Positions 27,382-35,719 of a stretch of DNA of 64,000 nt are shown piece by piece. The stretch is from contig BAOK01000002.1 of NCBI GenBank assembly GCA_000509225.1, positions 376,496 through 440,495 of the forward strand, given 5' to 3'. The notes under the pieces were generated by a model, which worked only from the letters and a program-made list of their open reading frames with translations, made no database searches and was not told where the DNA came from. Numbering within the stretch: position 1 is the stretch's first letter; each line of letters starts with the position of its first letter. Source of the DNA: Parvibaculaceae bacterium Mf 1.05b.01 (lineage in GTDB: Bacteria; Pseudomonadota; Alphaproteobacteria; Parvibaculales; Parvibaculaceae). A program made the position numbers and the translations under genes.

Positions 27382-28188
27382 ATGGCGGTAAGAACAGAAA
27401 AAAGCGGTGCTGTAACGACGGTCATTCTCGACCGGCCAGATGTGCGAAATGCTGTTGATCGGGCAACGGCAGAAGAGCTCGCAGAGGCCTTCCTCGCCTT
27501 TGAGCGAGATGATGAGGCGTCTGTCGGGGTTTTTGTTGGGGCAAACGGAACTTTTTGTGCGGGTGCTGACCTGAAAGCAGTCGCGCAAGGCGGTGGCAGT
27601 GGGAATAGTGTTCCGCCTGCTGGCACAGGGCTTCAATTTGATCGCCTGGCAGGGAATGGACCTATGGGCCCATCGCGCATGGTCCTCTCCAAACCGGTGA
27701 TCGGTGCGATTTCCGGCTACGCCGTTGCGGGTGGCATGGAGCTGGCACTTTGGTGCGACATGCGCGTTATGGAGGAAGACGCGGTGATGGGGGTTTTCTG
27801 CCGACGGTGGGGCGTGCCTCTGGTCGATGGCGGTACGGTCCGTCTTCCCCGTCTTATTGGCCATTCGCGTGCGATGGATTTGATCCTGACGGGACGCCCT
27901 GTCGACGCCCAGGAAGCGCTGAGTTTCGGTCTTGCGAACCGCGTTGTACCGACAGGTGAGGGCCGTGCAGCAGCTGAAAAACTCGCAGCTGACATGGCGC
28001 GGTTCCCTCAGAATTGTCTGCGTAGCGACAGGATGTCTGCATATGAGCAGTGGGATCTGCCCTATGATCAGGCAATGGCCGGCGAAACCATACGAGGACG
28101 CGCGGTGCTCGCTTCAGGTGAAACCGTTGCCGGGGCGACGCGGTTTGCGGGCGGCAAGGGGCGAGGCGGTAATTTTGACGACATCTGA
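27382..28188 (+). CDS. Enoyl-CoA hydratase/isomerase (crotonase) family protein
   Basis: A 268-residue crotonase. The oxyanion-hole segments are visible: FCAGADLKAV and the ISGYAVAGGMELALWCD block. The acid residues differ from classic hydratase (no clear EE pair at the usual second site: RWGVPLVDGGTVRLP), which often marks a non-hydratase member. Starts at ATG 27382 (AGG about 8 nt upstream); 17 further in-frame codons upstream are less likely. Its last 14 nt overlap ccmA. Confidence 0.85.
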   Translation: MAVRTEKSGAVTTVILDRPDVRNAVDRATAEELAEAFLAFERDDEASVGVFVGANGTFCAGADLKAVAQGGGSGNSVPPAGTGLQFDRLAGNGPMGPSRMVLSKPVIGAISGYAVAGGMELALWCDMRVMEEDAVMGVFCRRWGVPLVDGGTVRLPRLIGHSRAMDLILTGRPVDAQEALSFGLANRVVPTGEGRAAAEKLAADMARFPQNCLRSDRMSAYEQWDLPYDQAMAGETIRGRAVLASGETVAGATRFAGGKGRGGNFDDI

Positions 28189-28813
28189 GCCGCTGACGGG
28201 CCTCACCGTCACCAAGCTTTGCTGTGTGCGCGGCGAACGCCAGGTCTTTCGTGATCTGTCCTTTCACGTCGCACCGGGCGACATGCTGAGCCTTGTAGGG
28301 CCCAATGGGTCTGGTAAATCGAGCCTTCTGCGGCAGCTTGCCGGGCTGCTGGAGGTCACGGACGGCGAGATCAATTTGGATGGGGCGGGCGAAGACCAAA
28401 CCGTCGCGGATGTTGTGCTCTATGCGGGGCATCTGGATGCGGTGAAAGCACCGCTCAGGGTGTCTGAAAATTTGAGTTTCTGGGCAGCATTCTATGGTGT
28501 TTCTGCAACCCAAGTGGAGCCCGCCCTTGAGGCTTTCAGCCTTGGCCATCTTGGACATCTGCCCGCCGGGGTTCTGTCAGCCGGTCAAAAGCGGCGCTTG
28601 GGCCTGTCGCGGCTGGCGCTCATTGACCGACCGCTCTGGCTTCTTGATGAACCGACTGTGTCCCTTGATACCGCAAGCATTGCTGCGCTTGGCGATCTTA
28701 TGCGGTCTCACCTCAAGACGGGGGGGAGCATTATCGCGGCGACCCATGTTGATCTCGGACTTGAAGGTACACGAGTGCTGGACTTGAGCAGCAATGGGGG
28801 GGCGTCCTTATGA
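28175..28813 (+). CDS. ccmA: Haem exporter ATP-binding protein CcmA
   Basis: A 212-residue ABC ATPase: Walker A GPNGSGKSS, signature LSAGQKRRLGLSR, Walker B LWLLDEPTVSLD, switch in ATHVDLGL. With CcmB, CcmC and CcmD it releases haem-loaded CcmE during cytochrome c maturation. The start is most likely TTG at 28175 (MTTSEPLTGLTV), 8-9 nt after GGGGCGAGG, inside the crotonase end; no in-frame ATG lies before the Walker motif region. Confidence 0.92.
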   Translation: MTTSEPLTGLTVTKLCCVRGERQVFRDLSFHVAPGDMLSLVGPNGSGKSSLLRQLAGLLEVTDGEINLDGAGEDQTVADVVLYAGHLDAVKAPLRVSENLSFWAAFYGVSATQVEPALEAFSLGHLGHLPAGVLSAGQKRRLGLSRLALIDRPLWLLDEPTVSLDTASIAALGDLMRSHLKTGGSIIAATHVDLGLEGTRVLDLSSNGGASL

Positions 28814-29484
28814 ACGCCTTCTTCGCATTGGTGCAGCGTGAAGTACGCCTTGCCACGCGGGTTGGCGGCGGCGGCGGGATGGCAGTTTTTTTCTTTCTGA
28901 TTGTCTTGTCGATTGTCCCTTTCGGGATTGGTCCGGATCTCAATCTGCTCACCCGCATTGCGCCGGGCATGTTGTGGGTTGCCCTCTTGCTCTCAGCCCT
29001 GCTGACGCTCGATCGGTTGTTTCAGGCAGATCAGGAAGACGGGACGCTTGATCTGCTGGTTTTGGCGCCCCAGCCGCTGGAGCTCACGGTGCTGGCAAAG
29101 GCAGTCAGCCACTGGCTCACCACAGGTCTGCCGCTGGTGATCGCCGCACCGATCCTGGGGCTTATGCTCAATCTCCCGCTTGACGGCATGTTGCCCCTCA
29201 TGGGCGCCATGTTGATTGGGTCACCCGCTCTGTCTCTTTTGGGGGCCGTGGGGGCGGCTCTTTCTGTTGGGGTGCGGCGTGGGGGGCTTCTTATTTCGCT
29301 GCTTGTGCTGCCCTTTTATGTGCCGGTGCTTATTTTTGGCGTGAGTGCCAGCCGTGCCGCCCTTGTGGCGGTTCCCGGTGATTTGGGCGGACAATCCTTG
29401 GCTTTGCTGGGGGCTGTCAGCCTTGCATCCCTCGTGGTGGGGCCGGTTGGTGGCGCAGCGGCGCTCAGGGTTGCGGTAAAATAG
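28810..29484 (+). CDS. ccmB: Haem exporter permease CcmB
   Basis: A 224-residue protein with six hydrophobic segments and the CcmB features FFALVQREVRLATR at the N-terminus and LDRLFQADQEDGTLDLL after the second segment. It overlaps ccmA by ATGA and partners it as the membrane part of the transporter. Confidence 0.94.
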   Translation: MNAFFALVQREVRLATRVGGGGGMAVFFFLIVLSIVPFGIGPDLNLLTRIAPGMLWVALLLSALLTLDRLFQADQEDGTLDLLVLAPQPLELTVLAKAVSHWLTTGLPLVIAAPILGLMLNLPLDGMLPLMGAMLIGSPALSLLGAVGAALSVGVRRGGLLISLLVLPFYVPVLIFGVSASRAALVAVPGDLGGQSLALLGAVSLASLVVGPVGGAAALRVAVK

Positions 29485-29495
29485 GGAGCACAGAT

Positions 29496-29567
29496 ATGGA
29501 AACCTGCGGCGACTTGCCCGTTGATGGTCCCTTGCTGACCTGCGTCTGGCGGGCTACATCAGACTGA
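29496..29567 (+). CDS. Candidate 23-residue ORF between ccmB and ccmC
   Basis: METCGDLPVDGPLL-TCVWRATSD. GGGAG lies 8 nt before the ATG, and its TGA ends one nt before the ccmC ATG. ccmC itself has no clear ribosome site, so translation of this peptide could deliver ribosomes to it. No homologue recognised; this may be chance. Confidence 0.4.
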   Translation: METCGDLPVDGPLLTCVWRATSD

Positions 29568-29568
29568 T

Positions 29569-30300
29569 ATGGCCTGGTCAATTCACACATATGCCAATCC
29601 GACGCGGTTTATGAACTTCTCCGCGATTGTGCTGCCCTATGTCTGGGCGCTTGCGGGAGCAGGTATAGGGATCGGTCTCTATCTCTCTTTCTTTGTTGCG
29701 CCGCCCGACTATCAGCAGGGCGACAGTGTGCGGATCATGTTTGTGCATGTGCCCTCTGCCTGGCTGTCGCAGTTCGGCTATGGGATCATGGTGGTCTCAA
29801 GCATTGTGGCATTGATCTTCCGTCATCCCCTGGCAGATGTGGCTGCGAAGTCGGCGGCACCCATTGGCGCTGTCTTTACCTTCCTCGCGCTTGTCGCGGG
29901 TGGCCTGTGGGGCAAGCCCATGTGGGGCACCTATTGGGTCTGGGATGCGCGTACGACCTCCACGCTGGTGCTGCTCTTCATTTATCTCGGCTATATGGCG
30001 CTTTGGGCCATGATCGAAGATCCAAACCGGGCGGCGCGTGTCGCTGCTGTGCTCGCGATTGTGGGCGCGGTGAATCTCCCGATCATTCGCTTCTCCGTTG
30101 ATTGGTGGAACACGCTTCATCAGCCTGCAAGTGTCTTCCGGCTTGATGGACCGACCATTCATTCGTCGCTCCTTTGGCCGCTCTTTGTTGTCGCCCTGGG
30201 TTTCACATTTTTCTTTATCGGTGTTTTGATGGTGCGGATGCGGGCGGAAATTTTGCGGCGTAAAGTGCGTACGCTTCAGATGCAACAAGCGGCGGCCTAG
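29569..30300 (+). CDS. ccmC: Haem lyase partner CcmC
   Basis: A 243-residue protein with six hydrophobic segments. The tryptophan-rich periplasmic WWD-type motif (GKPMWGTYWVWDARTTS, about 112-128) and the conserved His in FVHVPSAWLS are in place. It binds haem and loads CcmE. Next gene is ccmD. Confidence 0.94.
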   Translation: MAWSIHTYANPTRFMNFSAIVLPYVWALAGAGIGIGLYLSFFVAPPDYQQGDSVRIMFVHVPSAWLSQFGYGIMVVSSIVALIFRHPLADVAAKSAAPIGAVFTFLALVAGGLWGKPMWGTYWVWDARTTSTLVLLFIYLGYMALWAMIEDPNRAARVAAVLAIVGAVNLPIIRFSVDWWNTLHQPASVFRLDGPTIHSSLLWPLFVVALGFTFFFIGVLMVRMRAEILRRKVRTLQMQQAAA

Positions 30301-30305
30301 GGTTC

Positions 30306-30482
30306 ATGGATAGCTGGACAGAATTCTTTAATATGGGCGGATATGGGCCTTACATCTGGTCCTCTTTCCTTATTGCCATTGCGGTGATGACAGGGCTCGC
30401 GCTGCAAAGCTGGATGGATCTGAAAAAGCAAAAGCGTCTGGTTTCGGAGTTAGAAGCGCGCGCGGAGCGGAAACGGTCATGA
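30306..30482 (+). CDS. ccmD: Haem exporter protein CcmD
   Basis: A 58-residue protein: MDSWTEFFNMGGYGPYIWSS, then one membrane segment (about 17-36) and a basic, helical tail LKKQKRL...ARAERKRS. The MGGYGPYIW-S motif and size are diagnostic of CcmD, which helps release holo-CcmE. Starts 5 nt after ccmC and overlaps the next ATG (ATGA). Confidence 0.92.
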   Translation: MDSWTEFFNMGGYGPYIWSSFLIAIAVMTGLALQSWMDLKKQKRLVSELEARAERKRS

Positions 30483-31057
30483 AGCTTTCGACGCTTCTGC
30501 CAATCGCTGGCTTTTTGGGCCTTGCCGCTCTGTTTTACGTTGCGATATTTGGTGGCGACCCATCCGAGGTTCCTTCAGCGCTTTTGGGCAAGCCTGTTCC
30601 GGATTTCACGCTTCCCGCTGTCGCAGATACGGGTGTGCCAGGATTTGCAACAGACGACCTCCACACCGGTGAGGTGACGGTGGTGAATGTCTGGGCGTCC
30701 TGGTGTGTGCCCTGCCGTCAGGAACATCCGTTGCTGGAGGCTCTGGCCCGGGAAAGTGGTGCTCCCATATTCGGGCTCAACTACAAAGATAGCGGCGATG
30801 CTGCTCAGAGGTTTCTGGCGACGCTGGGCAACCCATTTGCCCGTGTTGGTGCGGACCGCGATGGGCGGGTCTCAATCGATTGGGGTGTCTACGGGGTGCC
30901 GGAAACCTTCGTGGTCGATGGTGAGGGCAAGATTGTCCTGAAACATGTGGGCGCGATTGACCCGACGAGCCTGACAGAGAAGATTTTGCCTGCCATTGCG
31001 CGGGCCCGGGCGAATAAGTTGTCCCCAGCTTCCCCAGTTCCCTCCGGTGCGCCTTAA
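30479..31057 (+). CDS. ccmG: Thiol:disulfide interchange protein CcmG/DsbE
   Basis: A 192-residue membrane-anchored thioredoxin (helix about 5-23). The active site ASWCVPCR has Cys76 and Cys79, and the GVYGVPETFVVDG segment carries the cis-Pro. It reduces apocytochrome c or CcmH thiols in the periplasm. Last gene of the ccm run; ccmE, ccmF and ccmH are not in the window. Confidence 0.94.
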   Translation: MKLSTLLPIAGFLGLAALFYVAIFGGDPSEVPSALLGKPVPDFTLPAVADTGVPGFATDDLHTGEVTVVNVWASWCVPCRQEHPLLEALARESGAPIFGLNYKDSGDAAQRFLATLGNPFARVGADRDGRVSIDWGVYGVPETFVVDGEGKIVLKHVGAIDPTSLTEKILPAIARARANKLSPASPVPSGAP

Positions 31058-31143
31058 GCGTTTATTAGCCCTAATTGTTTGATAATGAGCGATATCCCAG
31101 GGTTTGGGCCAAATCGCGAATTTTCAGGGTTACTTTTTCGTAA

Positions 31144-31563
31144 ATGAAACCGGTGGTCAGTGCAGCACAGATAGCCGCTCAGGCGTATGCGCAAAAGACA
31201 ATTGCGCCTCGCACTACTGCTCCGTCCGCATTTGTTGTCGATGCGAAGGCCGCTCCTTCAAAAGGCGCGACACCGGTTCGCCGGATTTCAGAAGAGACAG
31301 AAGCCTTCAAGATTGAAATCAGTGCTGAAGCTCTGGATGCGGCCAGCCGCGATGGTGGACGCAGTGCGCCAGCGGCGGAAGCCCCCCCTGAAACCTTTGG
31401 TGCCGATAGCACTGAAGAGGTGGCTAAAATTGCGTTCCAGCCTGTCGATAGTGTCTCGTTGAACAATGGACGTCGTGAGGCGCCGTTTGCGCACGAGAAA
31501 TTGGCGGTGACCGAAAATGACGCGCCGCGTCGGCCGGGGTCCGTTCTGGACATCACCATTTAG
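31144..31563 (+). CDS. Hypothetical, probably disordered protein
   Basis: A 139-residue protein rich in Ala, Glu, Pro and Ser with no long hydrophobic segment and no cysteine. A conserved-looking bit is FKIEISAEALDAASRDG (about 54-70). No ribosome site is obvious upstream of the ATG, and I recognise no family. It faces the MarR gene across a hairpin. Coding is suggested by length and frame, not by homology. Confidence 0.55.
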   Translation: MKPVVSAAQIAAQAYAQKTIAPRTTAPSAFVVDAKAAPSKGATPVRRISEETEAFKIEISAEALDAASRDGGRSAPAAEAPPETFGADSTEEVAKIAFQPVDSVSLNNGRREAPFAHEKLAVTENDAPRRPGSVLDITI

Positions 31564-31583
31564 ACCGTAGAGAGCTGACCGCT

Positions 31584-31621
31584 CAAAGAAAAACGCCGAC
31601 GACCTGGGTCGCCGGCGTCTG
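31584..31621 (-). terminator. Terminator of the MarR-family gene
   Basis: On the minus strand ACGCCGGCGACC pairs with GGTCGTCGGCGT (one bulge) and is followed by TTTTCTTT. The plus side lacks a good T-run, so it mainly serves the MarR gene. Confidence 0.8.
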
Positions 31622-31642
31622 CCTGTTTGTGTTTCTTAGCTA

Positions 31643-32188
31643 CTATTTGCGCCGCGCCGCTTTCTTCCGCGCTGGTGCTTTCTTTGCCGTCGTTTTTTTG
31701 CGTGTAACGACTTTCTTTTTTGGTGCCGGTGCTGCGTCTTTTGCTTCGCTCACAGCATCTGCAAGCAGGCCCAGATTCTTCTTAAGATCTTTTTGTACGG
31801 TCTTTGGAATGAGCGCGAGAAGAGCGGCTTCAGCTGCTTGTGCGCCAGGTTCTGCGGCTGTCAAAGCACGACGCCCTGCAGCTGAGAGACGTACCGAGTT
31901 TGCCCGTGCGTCTTCCTTGGTGCGTTTGCGTGTGAGCAGTCCTCGGTCAATCATCCGCGCGACCATGTCAGCCAATGTAGACCGGTCGATCCCTGTACGG
32001 TTGACCAGATCTGTTTGGCTTAGTCCTTCTGCGTCACCAACCGCGACAAGGACGACGAACTGACGGGGGGTAAGACCACTATCACTCACTGCCTGAGCGA
32101 ATTGGTCATAAGCAAATTGTTGTGTTCGACGAAGCAGGTGGCTGAGGGAACCATCCAGGTCGAAGCCTTTCGACTTACGAGTCGCCAT
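31643..32188 (-). CDS. MarR-family regulator with Lys/Arg-rich tail
   Basis: A 181-residue protein. The winged helix spans about residues 15-150: LTPRQFVVLVAVGDAEGLSQ, then DLVNRTGIDRSTLADMVARM and the wing RGLLTRKRTKEDARA. Residues 153-181 are a strongly basic tail, [29 protein letters not shown], resembling the aconitase N-terminus and likely to bind DNA nonspecifically. AAGGAG lies 6 nt before the ATG. It regulates unknown genes; the Nudix gene is divergent across about 200 nt. Confidence 0.88.
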   Translation of the reverse strand: MATRKSKGFDLDGSLSHLLRRTQQFAYDQFAQAVSDSGLTPRQFVVLVAVGDAEGLSQTDLVNRTGIDRSTLADMVARMIDRGLLTRKRTKEDARANSVRLSAAGRRALTAAEPGAQAAEAALLALIPKTVQKDLKKNLGLLADAVSEAKDAAPAPKKKVVTRKKTTAKKAPARKKAARRK

Positions 32189-32387
32189 TATAACTCCTTT
32201 GGAACTCTTTGATTGTTCTGTTGCCGCAGTAAATCGCATATTTGGTTCAGCGCGCCAAGCGTTGTTATGCAGATGGTGACGACGGCGTTCAATTTCTTGT
32301 GTTAAATTAGTTGGAATTCGTCAGAGGGCGTCAAAATGTCGCCCCATTTTGATCGATCCGTAAGCGGATGAGGTGGGTGAGTGCGTT

Positions 32388-32984
32388 ATGGGAAATGAAA
32401 ACGAAAAAAGTGGTAGCGCCAAACCCGGCTTGCCCGCACCAAGTGGTTTCAGTCACCGCGTTCCTGATGGTGACAATTTTCCCCGCGCGATATGTGACAC
32501 ATGTGGTTTCATTAATTATGTAAACCCAAAGATTGTTGTCGGATCGGTTGTAACGCACGGAGATGCGTTTCTTCTGTGTCGCCGGGCCATTCAACCGCGG
32601 CATGGATTTTGGACCCTTCCGGCCGGGTTTATGGAAGAGGGAGAGACCACGGAAGACGGGGCACGCAGAGAAGCATTTGAAGAAGCTAACGCGAAGATCG
32701 AAATCAAAGACCTGCTTGCGGTCTACAACATTCCGCGTATCTCGCAGGTGCAGTTGATGTATCGAGCAGAACTGCCGACACCTGAATTCTCAGCCGGTGA
32801 TGAGAGTCTGGAAGTTGGTTTGTTCACCTGGGATGAAATTCCCTGGGATGAGCTTGCCTTTCCAAGCGTGCATTGGGCGCTCACCCAGTACCGGTCTGTG
32901 CTGGGAAAGGATGCCATCGTTCCTTTCACCAATCCTGACGGAGAGCTCGGCAATCAGATGCCTGGCGGAGCTATGGGCATATGA
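32388..32984 (+). CDS. Nudix hydrolase with zinc-ribbon-like CxxC
   Basis: A 198-residue protein. The Nudix box is GFMEEGETTEDGARREAFEE (about 88-107), complete with the RE and EE metal ligands. ICDTCGFINYVNPK upstream is a CxxC plus NPK pattern of the NudC-type zinc ribbon, but only two cysteines are seen. A nucleoside-diphosphate derivative is hydrolysed; the exact substrate is unknown. Start ATG 32388 preferred over GTG 32373. Confidence 0.88.
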   Translation: MGNENEKSGSAKPGLPAPSGFSHRVPDGDNFPRAICDTCGFINYVNPKIVVGSVVTHGDAFLLCRRAIQPRHGFWTLPAGFMEEGETTEDGARREAFEEANAKIEIKDLLAVYNIPRISQVQLMYRAELPTPEFSAGDESLEVGLFTWDEIPWDELAFPSVHWALTQYRSVLGKDAIVPFTNPDGELGNQMPGGAMGI

Positions 32985-34030
32985 CCGATCCGATTGGTGC
33001 GGCTGATGCCCTCAAGCTGCAGGCCGATTTCTGTGACCATTTGGGATCGCCGTTCACGGGCCGGGTTCTAAGAGTATTGGCCCGTGACATTGCGATGGGC
33101 GGCATCGTTGAGGACCTGATTTCTGGTTTCGAAGATGAACCGGTTGCTGCGGCTTTGGCTCTGCGGGTGGCCGGTGCCCTCCATCGCCGCGCGCTGGATG
33201 ATCCGAGCGGCCCCTTGGGCGAAATCTATGCGGCAGCAGGTGGCGCCGGGCCAAATGATGATGCCTTGCGTGCGGTGTTGGTGGAAGACATCGCGCAAAA
33301 TCGGCCCCACTATGACGCCTATCTTGAAGGGCCACCGCAAACCAATGAAGTGGGGCGATCCGGTGTGATGATTGGCGGGTATCTGTCGATTGCCGAGCAG
33401 ACGGGACTGCCTCTTCATGTGTTTGAGATTGGCGCAAGCGCTGGCTTGAATCTTGGGTGTGATCGGTTTTTCTACCGGTTTGGTGAGGAGGTTTGGGGGG
33501 ACGCCGCATCGTCCGTTTCCCTCGCGCCTGATTGGCAGGGCGGGCTCCCACCCCTTCATGCTGACCTCCAGATAGCTGAACGCCAAGGCTGTGACATCGC
33601 GCCGGTGGATGTTGGCCAGCATGAGAACCAACGTCGTTTGGAATCCTACATCTGGCCGGACCAGCCAGAGCGCCTTGCGCGCCTTCGAGGAGCGGTTTCC
33701 ATCGCAAAAGAACTTGAAATCCGCGTGATCCATGAAAGTGCAGATGTGTTTGTCGAGAAAGCCTTCCAGGCCCCCGCGCCGCAGGCGGTGAGGGTCATTG
33801 CGCACACGATTATGTGGCAATACATGCCGGAAGACATGCAGGCCCGGATTGAGAGCACGATCCGGCAGGCGGGTGAGACCGCCTCAGGGGAAAGTCCGGT
33901 CGCCTGGCTCCGGTTGGAGCCGGTTGATGTGAAAGATCCGCCGAGCCTTCGGCTTGCTGTCTGGCCGGGGGGCGAGACGCAAGAGCTTGCTATTGCGCAT
34001 CCACATGGGGCGTCGGTGAAGTGGCTCTAA
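32981..34030 (+). CDS. DUF2332 family protein
   Basis: A 349-residue protein with GDP-binding-free alpha/beta core; the FEIGASAGLNLGCDRF segment (about 149-163) resembles a nucleotide-binding glycine loop, and DQPERLARLRGAV with VIHESADVF are family blocks. Function unknown. Overlaps the Nudix stop (ATGA), so it is co-translated with it. Nudix plus DUF2332 may form one salvage unit, but this is speculation. Confidence 0.85.
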   Translation: MTDPIGAADALKLQADFCDHLGSPFTGRVLRVLARDIAMGGIVEDLISGFEDEPVAAALALRVAGALHRRALDDPSGPLGEIYAAAGGAGPNDDALRAVLVEDIAQNRPHYDAYLEGPPQTNEVGRSGVMIGGYLSIAEQTGLPLHVFEIGASAGLNLGCDRFFYRFGEEVWGDAASSVSLAPDWQGGLPPLHADLQIAERQGCDIAPVDVGQHENQRRLESYIWPDQPERLARLRGAVSIAKELEIRVIHESADVFVEKAFQAPAPQAVRVIAHTIMWQYMPEDMQARIESTIRQAGETASGESPVAWLRLEPVDVKDPPSLRLAVWPGGETQELAIAHPHGASVKWL

Positions 34031-34035
34031 AACTT

Positions 34036-34692
34036 TCAGGCTTCTTTCGTGTCGTCTTCCGGTTTCACGAGTTGATGATCGGACACGACCTTTACCTGGA
34101 ACATGGCGAAGACGGCGGTGATCGGCATGATGCCGAAGACTTTGAAGCTCACCCAGAAATCGGTTGAGAAGTTCCGCCAGACGATTTCATTCACTATCGC
34201 CAGGAAGATAAAAAACGTTCCCCAGCGAAAGGTGAGTTTGCGCCATCCCATTTCATCCAGCTTAAATGCGCCGTCGAAAAGGTACTTCATTGTCGGTTTG
34301 CCAAAAGCGAGACCACCCAGCAGACCCGCTGCAAACAGGATATTGGTGATGGTGGGTTTGATCTTGATGAATTGCTCGTCCTGCAGGAAGACGGTGAGGC
34401 CTCCAAAAACGAGAACAAAACCGCCGGTGACAAGCGGCATCATGGGTATCTTCTTAAACAGGATATAGGTTGCGATGAGCGCAATCATGGTCGCGACCAT
34501 GAACATGCCTGTCGCATAGAAAATGTTCTGCTCTGGCGGTGAACCGAAGAACGCGTCCGCCTTCGAGTTCATCAGGAAAAAGACAATCAGGGGCCCAAGC
34601 TCAAGGCTCATGCGCAGCCATTGTCTGCCGCTCATGCCGCTTTCGCTTTTGGGGGAGGCTTCTTTATCAGTCTTTTCCGCTATATCGGTCAT
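34036..34692 (-). CDS. yciB: Septation protein A / YciB family
   Basis: A 218-residue membrane protein with about five hydrophobic segments. ELGPLIVFFLMN at the first segment and the pair KPTMKYLFDGAFKLDEMGWRKLTFRW are typical of YciB/IspZ (inner-membrane intracellular septation family). A polar 25-residue N-terminus precedes the first segment. It is next to ftsY on the same strand, a common alphaproteobacterial order. Confidence 0.92.
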   Translation of the reverse strand: MTDIAEKTDKEASPKSESGMSGRQWLRMSLELGPLIVFFLMNSKADAFFGSPPEQNIFYATGMFMVATMIALIATYILFKKIPMMPLVTGGFVLVFGGLTVFLQDEQFIKIKPTITNILFAAGLLGGLAFGKPTMKYLFDGAFKLDEMGWRKLTFRWGTFFIFLAIVNEIVWRNFSTDFWVSFKVFGIMPITAVFAMFQVKVVSDHQLVKPEDDTKEA

Positions 34693-34759
34693 GCTACTCG
34701 CTGTTTTGTGCCCCTCAATTTGGGGCCTATGTTTTATACGTACCGATCAACTAGTCAGA

Positions 34760-35719
34760 TCAAGCGCCAGTCAGAGCTTTTGCAAAACCTTCAGCTGAAA
34801 AGTCCTGAAGATCATCAATGCCTTCGCCTACACCGATCATGTGCACCGGCAGGCCATATTTGCGTGCGATGGCGACCAGAATGCCGCCGCGTGCTGTTCC
34901 ATCCAATTTGGTCATGACAAGCCCGGTAACGCCAGCGATCTTTGTAAAGACCTCAACCTGATTAAGGGCGTTCTGGCCGGTTGTGGCGTCGAGCACGAGC
35001 AGGGTTGCGTGGGGCGCGGTGTCGTCGAGCTTGCGAATGACCCGGATCACTTTTTCAAGCTCAGCCATAAGGTCTGTCTTGTTTTGCAGACGCCCTGCGG
35101 TATCGATCATGAGCAGATCGGTGCCGTCTTTCTGGGCACGCTCTACAGCCTCATAGGCAAGCCCCGCAGAATCACCACCAACCTTTGTTGTGACCACCGG
35201 GGCACCTACTCGCTCACCCCAAACGGAGAGTTGCTCAATCGCTGCGGCGCGGAAGGTATCTCCTGCCGCCAGCATGACCGATTTGCCCTCAGCTTTTGTC
35301 TTAGACGCGATTTTGCCGATGGTTGTTGTCTTGCCTGCACCGTTCACGCCTACAACCAGCGTGATGAAGGGCTTTTTTGATGCTTCAACACGGAAGGGGT
35401 ATTCGACCGGCCTTAGAACACGGGCGACTTCCTCGGCGAGGACTGTGCGGACTTCCTCAGGGGAGACTTCCTTGTCGTAGCGATCTTTGGCGACGGCCTC
35501 TGTGATCTCTACGGCCACATCAAGACCAAGGTCTGAGGTGACCAGTAGGTCTTCCAGATCCTGGAGGGTTTCGCTATCCAGCTTGCGTTTTGTGAAGATG
35601 CCTGTAACGCCATCGGACATGGCGCGGGTGGAGCGTGTCAGCCCGTCCTTCATGCGTTTGAAGAGAGACTTTTTCTCCGGCGCTTGCGTGTTCTCGTCTT
35701 CTGTCTCGCTCACGCGCAT
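34760..35719 (-). CDS. ftsY: Signal recognition particle receptor FtsY
   Basis: A 319-residue SRP GTPase. NG domain: G1 [28 protein letters not shown], and [10 protein letters not shown]. The acidic A-domain typical of E. coli FtsY is nearly absent (a short N-terminus of about 10 acidic residues, then the amphipathic [14 protein letters not shown]), as in many alphaproteobacteria. It docks SRP-ribosome complexes at the membrane and partners Ffh at 41.8 kb. Overlaps mtaB by 10 nt. Confidence 0.95.
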   Translation of the reverse strand: MRVSETEDENTQAPEKKSLFKRMKDGLTRSTRAMSDGVTGIFTKRKLDSETLQDLEDLLVTSDLGLDVAVEITEAVAKDRYDKEVSPEEVRTVLAEEVARVLRPVEYPFRVEASKKPFITLVVGVNGAGKTTTIGKIASKTKAEGKSVMLAAGDTFRAAAIEQLSVWGERVGAPVVTTKVGGDSAGLAYEAVERAQKDGTDLLMIDTAGRLQNKTDLMAELEKVIRVIRKLDDTAPHATLLVLDATTGQNALNQVEVFTKIAGVTGLVMTKLDGTARGGILVAIARKYGLPVHMIGVGEGIDDLQDFSAEGFAKALTGA

